From positions 1 to 61,679 of the forward strand of contig NZ_JACHIP010000015.1 of NCBI RefSeq assembly GCF_014203275.1: 61,679 nucleotides of DNA, in the 5' to 3' direction. A model generated the notes under the pieces. It was not told where the DNA came from. It made no database searches and saw only the letters and a program-made list of their open reading frames with translations. Shown one piece after another: positions 1-7,483 of the stretch. This stretch comes from Granulicella aggregans. Its GTDB lineage: Bacteria > Acidobacteriota > Terriglobia > Terriglobales > Acidobacteriaceae. Numbering within the stretch: position 1 is the stretch's first letter; every line of letters starts with the position of its first letter. The position numbers were made by a program, and so were the translations under genes.

Positions 1-54
1 GGCCTGCGCCCACACCACTCAGATCAACCTCAACCATCCACACATCATCTCGGC

Positions 55-492
55 TCAACCAAGCCCTGTACACCCGGCCCACACAGGACGCTTACCTTCT
101 TTCAGATTGGAGTTCAGGAGTTTTACGATCTTCGGCAATCCAAGCGCAGTCGCCATCGAGATGCACGCCTCATAGCCTGCAATCTCGTAGTGTTCGGTGC
201 GAAGTGCTGCCCCGATGAGCCCAGCTTCAAAGGAGGAGCCCTCTTCGTCTTCCTCAAGAGCGTCCTTGCCCTCTTCGATCACGCCTTCCATGCCGTTGCA
301 GTGTTGGCCGGTCGGCTTCTCGCCCAGCTCAGCAAAGACTTTTTTCAAACGCTCGACCTGGCCTTTGGTCTCGGTCAGATGCGCGGTGAAGATGGATTTG
401 AGTTTCGGGTTCTTCGAACCCTTCGCGAGCTTAGGGAGTGCTTTTACCAGTTGGTTTTCAGCGCTGTACATATCGCGCAATTCGTCGATCAA
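55..492 (-). CDS. DUF892 (YciE/YciF-type) ferritin-like protein, altered C-terminus
   Basis: Ferritin-like four-helix protein of the DUF892 family, usually linked to stress responses; its biochemical role is not settled. Family signature is the start IDELRDMYSAENQ, then LVKALPKLAKGSKNPKLK, the E/H helix TEHYEIAGYEA and a late LLNSNLKE helix. The last dozen residues (GKRPVWAGCTGLG) do not fit the family, where an acidic EExADxxL helix normally follows, so the 3' end looks frameshifted or replaced. The reading frame opens with TTG at 490-492; family similarity continues a few codons upstream (IEDSL) without an ATG, so the true start is uncertain. It is last in a minus-strand run of stress/signalling genes. 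Confidence 0.75.
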   Translation of the reverse strand: MIDELRDMYSAENQLVKALPKLAKGSKNPKLKSIFTAHLTETKGQVERLKKVFAELGEKPTGQHCNGMEGVIEEGKDALEEDEEGSSFEAGLIGAALRTEHYEIAGYEACISMATALGLPKIVKLLNSNLKEGKRPVWAGCTGLG

Positions 493-587
493 ACTGTCTT
501 CAATGCCATTGTGTCGTCATCTCCATGAGGTATTAAGAAACCATTTTATGAGATGCCGAATCTCAAGCACTGTCCAATTCCCTGTTC

Positions 588-1385
588 TCAGGCCTTATCG
601 AACGGTATGGCGAGGATCTCTTTCACAATGCCGGACAGCCGGTCGATATCGTGGGCGAGCTGCAGCCCGAGCGTCTTCGAATCGTCTTCAGGAGTTCCCT
701 GCGATACCAGGAAGGCTGCGTTTGTCATGCCCTGGAGCGGGTTGTTGATCTCGTGCGCCAGCTTATGAGCCATCTGAGCCGCCGCCGCGTTGCGTTCCTG
801 GGCGATGATCCGGGCGTGCATCTTTTGTTGCTTGTAGCCCATTGCCGCGAAGTCGGCGAGCATGGTCATGAGCCGAGCATCGTTTTCATCGAAGGCTTCA
901 GCGCGATCGTGAGCCATCACGAAGATGGTTCCGCGAGTTTCCTCTGTCTTCCAGGGAAGAAGGATACCATCGAGCACGGGAGGAGCCTCGACCCCAAGGA
1001 TGTCGAAAAACTTCTTCTTGACCGTGAAGTGCTGGGGATGGCCTCGCTCCAGACATACGCCGTAGGCGCTCGGGTAACGAGGCAGGATCGCGTCCATGAA
1101 GCCTGAATAGACCCCAGCAGTTGCGATCCAGTGATAGAACTCCTCGTCGCTCCCATTTTCCCGCTCGATACTGATTCCCGCACTCTCAGCGCCGCAGAGA
1201 TCGACGGCAGCGTTCACCAGCTCTTGGAGGATCGTCTCCGGTCGCTCTAGCAGGGCTTTGGAGAGCCGCTGAAGCCCTAACATCTGGACCCCAATGTCTC
1301 GTGTATGCAGTTTCCGAGCGGAAAAGGCCGTATCGATTCTCAAATCGAGGACTTCGAGGCCGGTCTCGTCCAATGCAATCTGCAT
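588..1385 (-). CDS. GAF-HisKA protein lacking a kinase ATPase domain
   Basis: A 265-residue sensor protein with a GAF-like domain (about residues 30-180) followed by a histidine-kinase dimerisation helix with an intact H-box (AHEINNPLQGMTNAAFL, near residue 215). The protein ends about 50 residues later (KEILAIPFDKA), so the HATPase_c catalytic domain of ordinary kinases is absent. It could accept phosphate from another kinase, act as a phosphotransfer or dimerisation partner, or be a truncated gene; no C-terminal ATPase remnant is visible downstream. The ATG at 1385 has GGAG five bases upstream. A single-domain response regulator lies 106 bp upstream on the same strand, and is the obvious candidate partner. 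Confidence 0.8.
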   Translation of the reverse strand: MQIALDETGLEVLDLRIDTAFSARKLHTRDIGVQMLGLQRLSKALLERPETILQELVNAAVDLCGAESAGISIERENGSDEEFYHWIATAGVYSGFMDAILPRYPSAYGVCLERGHPQHFTVKKKFFDILGVEAPPVLDGILLPWKTEETRGTIFVMAHDRAEAFDENDARLMTMLADFAAMGYKQQKMHARIIAQERNAAAAQMAHKLAHEINNPLQGMTNAAFLVSQGTPEDDSKTLGLQLAHDIDRLSGIVKEILAIPFDKA

Positions 1386-1491
1386 GACTCTCCAAGAAGG
1401 GGGCTGACCACATCAGTATGCGGCTCGGCAACGGCGGCGCACAAGAAAAACAAGCAAAGGCGGCGTACAAAGTGCTCGAAAGCGAATGACG

Positions 1492-1869
1492 CTAGTTTTT
1501 CAGCTCTCGAATAGCGTTCAGGAGGTCGGTAGGGTGGATGGGCTTTGCTAGGAGGGAGAAGTCATGGCCGCCTTTACGGGCCGAAGCGAGCAAATCGGCG
1601 GTGGCTGCTTGTCCAGAAAAGAGCAAAACCTTACAGGATGGGGCTTTCTTCTTGAGTTGAATGGCAAGTTCGATGCCGCTCAGTTCGGGCATCACCACAT
1701 CTGAGATCAAAAGGTCCGGAGTTTTTTCGTCGGCGGCGCTCAGCGCATCGAGGGGATTCGTAAAGGCGACTGCGGCAAAGCCGCTGTGTTTCAAAATCGT
1801 GGTCAGCGTCGACGCGATCACTTTCTCATCATCCACTACAAAAACCCTGATTTCTGGCCGGTCGTTCAT
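1492..1869 (-). CDS. Single-domain response regulator
   Basis: A stand-alone receiver domain of 125 residues: acidic pocket VVDDEK, phosphoacceptor Asp in LLISDVVMPELSG, Thr/Ser switch in LLFSGQ and the conserved Lys in LLAKPIHP. No output domain follows, so it probably works by protein contact or phosphotransfer. The frame is open further upstream, but MNDRPEIRV at 1869 is chosen because GAGGGAAC precedes it and receiver homology begins there. It lies between the iron-permease-like gene (38 bp upstream) and the GAF-HisKA gene downstream. Confidence 0.9.
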   Translation of the reverse strand: MNDRPEIRVFVVDDEKVIASTLTTILKHSGFAAVAFTNPLDALSAADEKTPDLLISDVVMPELSGIELAIQLKKKAPSCKVLLFSGQAATADLLASARKGGHDFSLLAKPIHPTDLLNAIRELKN

Positions 1870-1907
1870 CGTTCCCTCTCGATCAATCCTAGTCCTACGT
1901 GCGCGTC

Positions 1908-2336
1908 CTACGTCTCTTTGCGTGCTGTTTTGGGGCCCCGAGTCATGCATTCGGCTTTGATCTTTTCGTACTTCGCCTGCAGTTCGTCGAGTTCGAGATC
2001 GCTCAGGTTCTCAATGTCGATCATCTGATCTCTTGCTTTGTCGATCGCTCGAATGAGTTCGTTGAGCTTTAGATTGATCGCCCTGGCGTCGCGATTCTGC
2101 GTGTTCTGAATAAGAAAGACCATCAAAAACGTAACGATCGTTGTGCCCGTGTTAATGACGAGCTGCCAAGTGTCGGAAAAGTGAAACAACGGCCCCGTCA
2201 AACCCCAAATCACGATGATGAGCCCAGCTGCAGCGAAAGCCCACTTCGACCCCAGCCAGCCGGAGGCCGACGCCGCGAAGCGCCCAAACCAGTCGTTTGT
2301 CGTTCGAACCTGAACTTCTATTGGCTCATTGCCCAT
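1908..2336 (-). CDS. Low-affinity iron permease family membrane protein
   Basis: A 142-residue protein resembling the bacterial low-affinity iron permease (Fet4-like) family: an amphipathic N-terminus (DWFGRFAASASGWLGSKWAF), two hydrophobic helices (about residues 34-52 and 60-80), the NTxTTIVTFLMVFLIQNTQNRD segment typical of the family, and a charged coiled C-terminus (IDIENLSDLELDELQAKYEKI). Iron transport itself is unproven for these short bacterial members. It heads a minus-strand run with a response regulator, a GAF-HisKA protein and a DUF892 protein. Confidence 0.85.
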   Translation of the reverse strand: MGNEPIEVQVRTTNDWFGRFAASASGWLGSKWAFAAAGLIIVIWGLTGPLFHFSDTWQLVINTGTTIVTFLMVFLIQNTQNRDARAINLKLNELIRAIDKARDQMIDIENLSDLELDELQAKYEKIKAECMTRGPKTARKET

Positions 2337-2507
2337 CCCCTAATCCTCATTCTGCTCTTCTGCGATTGGAATCGCGGTTGATGATTGTACAAACCCCAAC
2401 GAAATCATAACGACGCCTAATAAACATCAAAGCCTATTTGTACATCCAACCCGAGAACTGAGAGACCTTTCCCCTCAGGCATCTGATAGAGGGCCTAGTT
2501 GGAGCGG

Positions 2508-3239
2508 ATGGAAGACAGAATCAAGGAACTAGAAGACCGGTTAGCACGGGCCGAGAGCGCGCTCGAACGGAGCGAGCGACTTGCCGTTGCGAGCCGCTAT
2601 GCGAGCGCGATTATGCACGAGGTCAACAATCCTCTCGAGGCGATCACAAATCTGGTCTACCTTACTAAGCTTCAGAAGGAGCAGCCTGACCTAGTCTTCG
2701 AAAACATGAATGTAATTGAAGATCAGCTCAAGACCTTGGGGAGAGTAACTAGCCAAGCGCTGACATTTCATCGCGAGCAGCAGACAGCAAAGGAGATCGA
2801 TCTCGTGGAGATTGCGGAATCCGCGTTGAAATTGCACAGTGACAAGCTGCTTCGTCATGGGGTCGTGGTCTCGCGACGGTATCGTGGTCCAGCAAGAGCT
2901 ACCGTGTTCGGGAGCGAAATCCTGCAAGTCGTTTCTAACCTTATTCTCAACGCCGTCGATGTGTTGGAGGATGGAAAAGGCCATATCTGTGTCAGCGTGA
3001 AACGATGCCCAGATTGTATCCACATCACCGTCACCGACAACGGCCCCGGCATACCGGAAGGCTTTGCGTCACGGCTCTTCGAGCCTTATGTCACCAGCAA
3101 AGCGTCCGGCACGGGGTTGGGCCTTTGGCTTTCGAGCCGCATCATCGCCAAACATGGCGGAACACTCCGTTTTAGAACCTCAAGAACCGGAGGCAGGACC
3201 GGCACAACATTTCGAATCAATCTTCCGCAATCGGGGTAG
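2508..3239 (+). CDS. Sensor histidine kinase, cytoplasmic
   Basis: A compact histidine kinase of about 243 residues without membrane segments. It has a short N-terminal coiled coil (EDRIKELEDRLARAESALE), an H-box (IMHEVNNPLEAITNL), then an HATPase_c domain with N box (NLILNAVDVLEDG), G1 (DNGPGIP), F box (RLFEPYVTSK) and G2 (GTGLGLWLS). It lacks any recognisable sensor domain, so it probably senses through a partner protein. The frame opens at TTG 2499, but ATG 2508 has GGAG six bases upstream. It is transcribed away from the response regulator operon at 1492-2336, the nearest candidate partner. Confidence 0.9.
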   Translation: MEDRIKELEDRLARAESALERSERLAVASRYASAIMHEVNNPLEAITNLVYLTKLQKEQPDLVFENMNVIEDQLKTLGRVTSQALTFHREQQTAKEIDLVEIAESALKLHSDKLLRHGVVVSRRYRGPARATVFGSEILQVVSNLILNAVDVLEDGKGHICVSVKRCPDCIHITVTDNGPGIPEGFASRLFEPYVTSKASGTGLGLWLSSRIIAKHGGTLRFRTSRTGGRTGTTFRINLPQSG

Positions 3240-3265
3240 TCAAATTGCCTCGAGAGCTGAGCCAA

Positions 3266-3490
3266 TCACGCTTTGTTGGCCGAAGTCTCAGGGGCCGGAT
3301 TTTCCTCAATCGCAACTTCGGCCCCCTTAACTAAAGCATGCGTCAGTCCGCATTGTGGGCAGGAGCGCCCTTTGCGATGCAGAATCTGAGAAACGAGGAA
3401 GACCTTGCCGCAGGCATAGCAGCAGATCGCGGCGTTGTTGCCGTACCAGTCTTCCCGAAGCGAGAGATTGTTCTTATCGAGGAACCTCAT
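3266..3490 (-). CDS. Small zinc-ribbon protein, unknown function
   Basis: A 74-residue protein with a two-knuckle zinc ribbon: CYAC near residue 24 and CPQC near residue 44, spaced about 17 residues apart, followed by an acidic tail (EVAIEENPAPETS). Such small ribbons may bind nucleic acid or protein partners; nothing specific can be said. It converges with the sensor kinase, whose stop is 26 bp away. Confidence 0.65.
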   Translation of the reverse strand: MRFLDKNNLSLREDWYGNNAAICCYACGKVFLVSQILHRKGRSCPQCGLTHALVKGAEVAIEENPAPETSANKA

Positions 3491-3737
3491 TAGCTGATCT
3501 TAGGACAACCCGCGGCTAGAAAGAAGACACTAGCGTCTGTTCCCGAGAGCCTAAGTAGATGAGATCGAAGCATTACAATCGGCGTTGTTACTCGTCATTT
3601 CACCCGCCACAAGCAGGATGTTGAAGAAAAGCACTAAGCAGGCAAGGCATTCAGCCTAGAACGCAGGAACCCATCGACTCACGCCGAACACTGACATGAG
3701 CCGATGACTCTGACGGATTGTCAGCCAACAACTGAGG

Positions 3738-4208
3738 TTATTCGTCAGCTATGCCGGGGTCTGGCGTGTCTTCACCAAGGGCCGTCGCAAGCGCATTCAA
3801 GTGGTCGGACTCGTCACGGAGGATTTCACGAAGATCTTCTCCGAGCGCAAACTGATTCAGTTCCTCCGCCTGCCGCACACGGCGGCGATAGTTTCTGATC
3901 GTCTCCTTCTCGTTGTCGAGATCGAAACGTAGCATCGCTTTTGCTTCGTCACTCGTCTTGACGGCTTTGGCGGTGACAGCTGGCATTCCGCCGAGGAGGT
4001 CGATCCAGTAGCTCAGCTTTAATGAATGAGTGAGTTCTTCTTTGGCGTGCACCTCGAGTTCGTCTGCGATGTTCATGTACTCGGCACCTTTCAGCACCTG
4101 AGAGTAATTGACGTAAGCTATGACAGCTTGAAATTCGCGCTCCAGATCCTGATTGAGGAGTTCGATGAGCTTTTCTTTGGTTATAGGAAATTGTGGATTC
4201 TTTACCAT
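3738..4208 (-). CDS. Ferritin-like domain (bacterioferritin-type) protein
   Basis: A 156-residue four-helix ferritin-like protein. Iron-ligand motifs are visible: the E residues of LEREFQAVIAYVNYSQ, ExHAKEELTHS in helix 2, DLDNEKETIRNYR in helix 3 and ILRDESDHLNAL in helix 4. Likely role is iron oxidation/storage or protection against oxidative damage. The frame extends to an ATG at 4253, but ATG 4208 (MVKNPQFPITKEKL) is where family similarity starts and has AAGGAAGG upstream. Catalase and another ferritin-like gene also occur in this part of the window. Confidence 0.85.
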   Translation of the reverse strand: MVKNPQFPITKEKLIELLNQDLEREFQAVIAYVNYSQVLKGAEYMNIADELEVHAKEELTHSLKLSYWIDLLGGMPAVTAKAVKTSDEAKAMLRFDLDNEKETIRNYRRRVRQAEELNQFALGEDLREILRDESDHLNALATALGEDTPDPGIADE

Positions 4209-4289
4209 GATTTGCGTGCCTTCCTTGAACCTGATCTTCGAGGTTTGATGCAAACGCCAGTGAACACTCGCGCAGAGGCCGCGGAATCG

Positions 4290-5240
4290 TCATCTGTTAT
4301 TGGCTCCCTTTCGCACGAGACGGCCAAGCGATTCGAGGTCGCGCTCGCCATGCGATTGACGCATAAATAGATCCGCCTCCTGAAAGCGTCTTGAGACGGA
4401 CTCATTCATCGAGAGGGGTTGTGGTCCGTACGCGCGAGAAAATCGACGAAGGATATCGGAACCCGACTGTTCCACCATGTGACGGAGCTGGAGCGCTCGA
4501 CGCTCGGCGCTGATCCTATCTGTGGGTGAAGCATCGATCTCATCACCGGCCGTATTCAGAAGAGAAAGCAAAGCCCAGACGTTGGCTTCCATTGCGCCTA
4601 GATGAGCCAAAGTGTGAGCATCGTCTCGCTTGCTGGCGAGGGCGAAGTCAACCAGCCCGGCAACCCCTCCGGCCCAACAGGCCGCGGGGCCACACGCACC
4701 ATGCCAAAACCCTGGTCTCTCCAAATACCAAGCCGGTCCGCCCACCTTCGCATCAGCATCAACACGCACTCCAGAGAATGTCACGCTGCCGGTCTGTGTG
4801 TTCCGGAATGCATCTGTCTGCCAAATTGTCAGATCGCCTTCAAGGTAGGGCTGATTGACCCGTAGGTCCACCTCGACCAGAAGCTGCTCCGGGTCGCCGA
4901 CAGTGATAAGTGCTCGATCGGCCAAACCTATACCACTGCAAAAAGGCTTTCTCCCGTTTAGAACGTGACCGTCATCTGCCCGAGTTAGACGAAGAGGACT
5001 TGCTGGAACCTCTGAAGCCCATACGGCATAGACTTCGCCTTCTTTAGCGGATCTACCCGCCTCGGCAAGGATTGCCAGGGCATCCCAGTGTGCCTCCGCA
5101 ATCTTTGCCAAACTTATGTCTTCGCGTGCCGTCTCAGCCAGTAGGCGATGCCGTTGCGCTGTACGGCCTGATCCGGGGAGTGGGATTTTTACCTGTGAGA
5201 CAAGCTCTCGAAGGCGCAATTCTAGGGTTTTGCAACTCAT
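4290..5240 (-). CDS. Acyl-CoA dehydrogenase-like protein of a PIG-L/NodS/GT cluster
   Basis: A 316-residue protein with acyl-CoA dehydrogenase features: a flavin-binding middle domain (VWASEVPASPLRLT, LNGRKPFCSG, ADRALITVG) and a C-terminal helical bundle (QLRHMVEQSGSDILRRFSRAYGPQPL). It is shorter than typical family members (about 380), and the usual catalytic Glu cannot be assigned by eye, so dehydrogenase activity is not assured. The start ATG at 5240 overlaps the stop of the upstream glycosyltransferase (ATGA), implying translational coupling; the 45 codons upstream in frame are discarded. It is the last gene of a four-gene cluster of unknown pathway. Confidence 0.8.
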   Translation of the reverse strand: MSCKTLELRLRELVSQVKIPLPGSGRTAQRHRLLAETAREDISLAKIAEAHWDALAILAEAGRSAKEGEVYAVWASEVPASPLRLTRADDGHVLNGRKPFCSGIGLADRALITVGDPEQLLVEVDLRVNQPYLEGDLTIWQTDAFRNTQTGSVTFSGVRVDADAKVGGPAWYLERPGFWHGACGPAACWAGGVAGLVDFALASKRDDAHTLAHLGAMEANVWALLSLLNTAGDEIDASPTDRISAERRALQLRHMVEQSGSDILRRFSRAYGPQPLSMNESVSRRFQEADLFMRQSHGERDLESLGRLVRKGANNR

Positions 5241-5947
5241 ATAACTAGCTCGTTGTGGGCAGAGAGCGCTCCCGCGAACCCGAGTGGGGCACGGCCGATT
5301 CGCCTGCCGCTCGTGAGTACGCGTAATCTTGCGTCGGCGATGTGATTCTGACCTGCTAAGCGAAGCCGGCACCACAAGTCATGATCCTCAGCAGTCGCCA
5401 AATCTTGCCAACCACCCGCGAGCAGGTAGGCATCAGCTCGTACTCCGAGATTCGCCCCATGAACGTGTGGATGGGTGCCATCAGGGTGTAGGAGGTACGA
5501 GAGTCGAAAGCGTTCCGGAACAGCTTTGTTATGCTCCTCGAACGAATCCACATCAATGATTCCAGCTACCGCTGCGTATCCCGCTTCCGCCCAAACCAAC
5601 TGATCGACCAACCACGTCTCAGGTACCTCACAATCTGCGTCGGTGTTTGCCAACCAGCACCTGGCAGTTGGAACATTGGATCGATCAAGCGACAACCGAG
5701 CTCCTAAAGAGCGGGCTGACCCAACGCAACCGGCGTCTGTCTCAACAACCACACCGGCATGCCGGAGCGTTTCGCTCGCAAGAGCGAAGGTGCTATCCGC
5801 CGATTGATCAGCGACGACTACGACATCACTGGTCACGTTCGCTGGAAGAAATGCTATCGCCGTAAGAATGGAACGAAGGCAGCGAGGAAGAAGTTCTTCT
5901 TCGTCCCTGGCAGGTATAACGATGGCGATGTGCCATGGGGTCATCAT
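5237..5947 (-). CDS. Family 2 glycosyltransferase
   Basis: A 236-residue GT-A fold enzyme. Motifs: IAIVIPARDEEELLPRCL at the N-terminus, the metal-binding NTDADCEVPETW near residue 98, VHGANLGVRADAYLLAGGW and the catalytic EDHDLWCRL near residue 190. There is no membrane segment, so it is probably cytoplasmic. Its ATG overlaps the stop of the upstream methyltransferase (ATGA), and its own stop overlaps the downstream dehydrogenase start. The cluster suggests modification of a sugar or amino-sugar acceptor, which cannot be identified from the sequence. Confidence 0.88.
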   Translation of the reverse strand: MMTPWHIAIVIPARDEEELLPRCLRSILTAIAFLPANVTSDVVVVADQSADSTFALASETLRHAGVVVETDAGCVGSARSLGARLSLDRSNVPTARCWLANTDADCEVPETWLVDQLVWAEAGYAAVAGIIDVDSFEEHNKAVPERFRLSYLLHPDGTHPHVHGANLGVRADAYLLAGGWQDLATAEDHDLWCRLRLAGQNHIADARLRVLTSGRRIGRAPLGFAGALSAHNELVI

Positions 5948-6512
5948 AGGCGGACAAACCGATCCAGGCGCAGAGCTTGACTCCGTGTTGAGAGTGTCGA
6001 TGAGATTCCAGGATGGGCACGTAGCACCTCGTGAACCTCATCGCCAGATATGCTGTGATGTTCCGACGTGCCCAACCAATGTGCCGCGACAACCACTGCG
6101 CCAGGTGCAAGCCTATCCAATAGGCGCCAAGAGATCGCCTGCCAAACTCGCCTAGAAAAGTAATAGCCGATCTCACTAAGGACTAAGAGATCGAACTCTC
6201 CATTGAATGCATCGGTGATCGACGCGCAACGAACATCCACTTGGGCCAGGGATGCACACCGCGTCTTGGCCTGAAGCGCTGCAGGAGCAGAGAAATCGAA
6301 AGCCGTCACCAAATCACAGTGCCTTGCAAGCTTTTCGGTAAGCACTCCGATGGAGCAGCCAGGCTCAAACGCATGGCGGTAGCGGCGGTCCGAGATGGAG
6401 AAATAATCTGCTCATAGCGAGCCAGCTCATAAGCATCGCTTGAAAAGTTCCACGGATCAGCCTTATTGAGATACTTTGCGTCGAAAAACTCCGGCGACGA
6501 AAAATTGGTCAC
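5944..6512 (-). pseudogene. NodS-like SAM-dependent methyltransferase, frameshifted
   Basis: The N-terminal half starts with GTG at 6512 (VTNFSSPEFFDAKYLNKADP), 11 bp after the deacetylase stop, and runs to ELARYEQIIS. Similarity continues in another frame as RYRHAFEPGCSIGVLTEKL, which holds the SAM-binding motif, then DLLVLSEIGYYF and PGAVVVAAHWLG, ending at 5944. The break lies at about 6391-6412 and needs one base inserted (or two removed) to restore about 190 residues. All other residues look conserved and the flanking genes are intact and coupled, so a sequencing error or very recent mutation is likely. The family N-methylates amino sugars in NodS; the substrate here is unknown. Confidence 0.8.
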
Positions 6513-6523
6513 AGTTGAGTTGA

Positions 6524-7216
6524 TCACTGGAGATAGACCTCGAACGCTCGACGCGCCGGTTCGAGGAGCCCAGCAGATAAGATCGGTTGACCATCTGCGT
6601 GCACAAACTGCGATTGATGAGCGCTTAGCGCACTCGCCTTCATTTCGATCTCCGAATCTGTAAGCGGCAATGCTACGAACGCTCGATCGCTGAGGAGCCC
6701 AGGAACTCCGCGATGCCAGGCCCAAAAGAGATAAAAGGAAATGTCGATGCCGTACTCCGATGCGATCCGTTGCCCAGCGCGGCCGGTCGCCTCGTGATCC
6801 GGATGGAAGTCGAGTGGCCAAGGCGCGATGATGTGGGTGTTCGCCGAAACGAGGGGTTCCAGGAGCGCTAAAAGCCTGCCTTCGTGGAGGCTCACGTCCC
6901 GGTCGGGGAGACCGAGTCTGTAGATCGAAGATCCCGGAACGCCCAGACGGCGAAGAGCCTCGATCTGTTCAGGTACTCGAATCTCGCCCAGGCCTTCTGT
7001 ATCCGAGTAAGCATTCTCACCATCGGTCACAGCAACCACGCTCACCGGAACATTCCGCTTTCGCAGTCGCGCGATCAACCCGCCGGCGCCCAGAGTCTCG
7101 TCGTCAGGATGAGGGGCTAGAACGATTGTGGGAACGAGTGGTGGATCCCAGATAGGAATCTTCTGCAGAAGCGGAAGCCATTCGGATTCTGTAGTGATAG
7201 GGACGATCGTAGGCAT
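6524..7216 (-). CDS. PIG-L family deacetylase
   Basis: A 230-residue LmbE/PIG-L zinc-dependent deacetylase. The metal/catalytic motif APHPDDETLG lies near residue 34, DGENAYSD follows, and the third metal-ligand motif FHPDHEATGRA lies near residue 138. Family members remove N-acetyl groups from sugars (GlcNAc-PI, GlcNAc-inositol, bacillithiol or mycothiol precursors). It is first in a four-gene minus-strand cluster with methyltransferase, glycosyltransferase and dehydrogenase-like genes, so it probably frees an amine that is later modified. It is divergent from katE across a 267 bp intergenic region. Confidence 0.9.
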   Translation of the reverse strand: MPTIVPITTESEWLPLLQKIPIWDPPLVPTIVLAPHPDDETLGAGGLIARLRKRNVPVSVVAVTDGENAYSDTEGLGEIRVPEQIEALRRLGVPGSSIYRLGLPDRDVSLHEGRLLALLEPLVSANTHIIAPWPLDFHPDHEATGRAGQRIASEYGIDISFYLFWAWHRGVPGLLSDRAFVALPLTDSEIEMKASALSAHQSQFVHADGQPILSAGLLEPARRAFEVYLQ

Positions 7217-7483
7217 ATACGCGGAGAGAGCTCCAGGTTCGCTTGCGAAAAAACTCTAAGAGGTGGGGCAAGTTCTCGGAAAACTCAAAGCTAACAGCGC
7301 GATATGACGCTTAAAGCAACGCGGAGTATGCATTCCGTCGTCGAAAAACTAAAAACGACAAATTGCATTCCGCTTACGTCCACTTTGGCATCCCACTGCC
7401 AGCGACTCCATCAACGCGAACCTTCCACCGCCGCGGGACGATCCGGCCCTGTACCAAGCGCAACATCCCAGAGAGGGGCGACG
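7217..7483. promoter_or_regulatory. Divergent intergenic region between deacetylase cluster and katE
   Basis: A 267 bp region between divergent genes that must hold promoters for both. The katE frame is open back to an ATG at 7304, but the stretch before 7484 shows no catalase similarity. A clear ribosome site (GAGGGGCG, 7473-7480) precedes ATG 7484. I could not assign -35/-10 boxes with confidence. Confidence 0.4.

Noticed and set aside
7304..7483. N-terminal extension of katE
   Set aside because: The 60 extra codons have no catalase similarity and the ribosome site at 7473-7480 fits ATG 7484.
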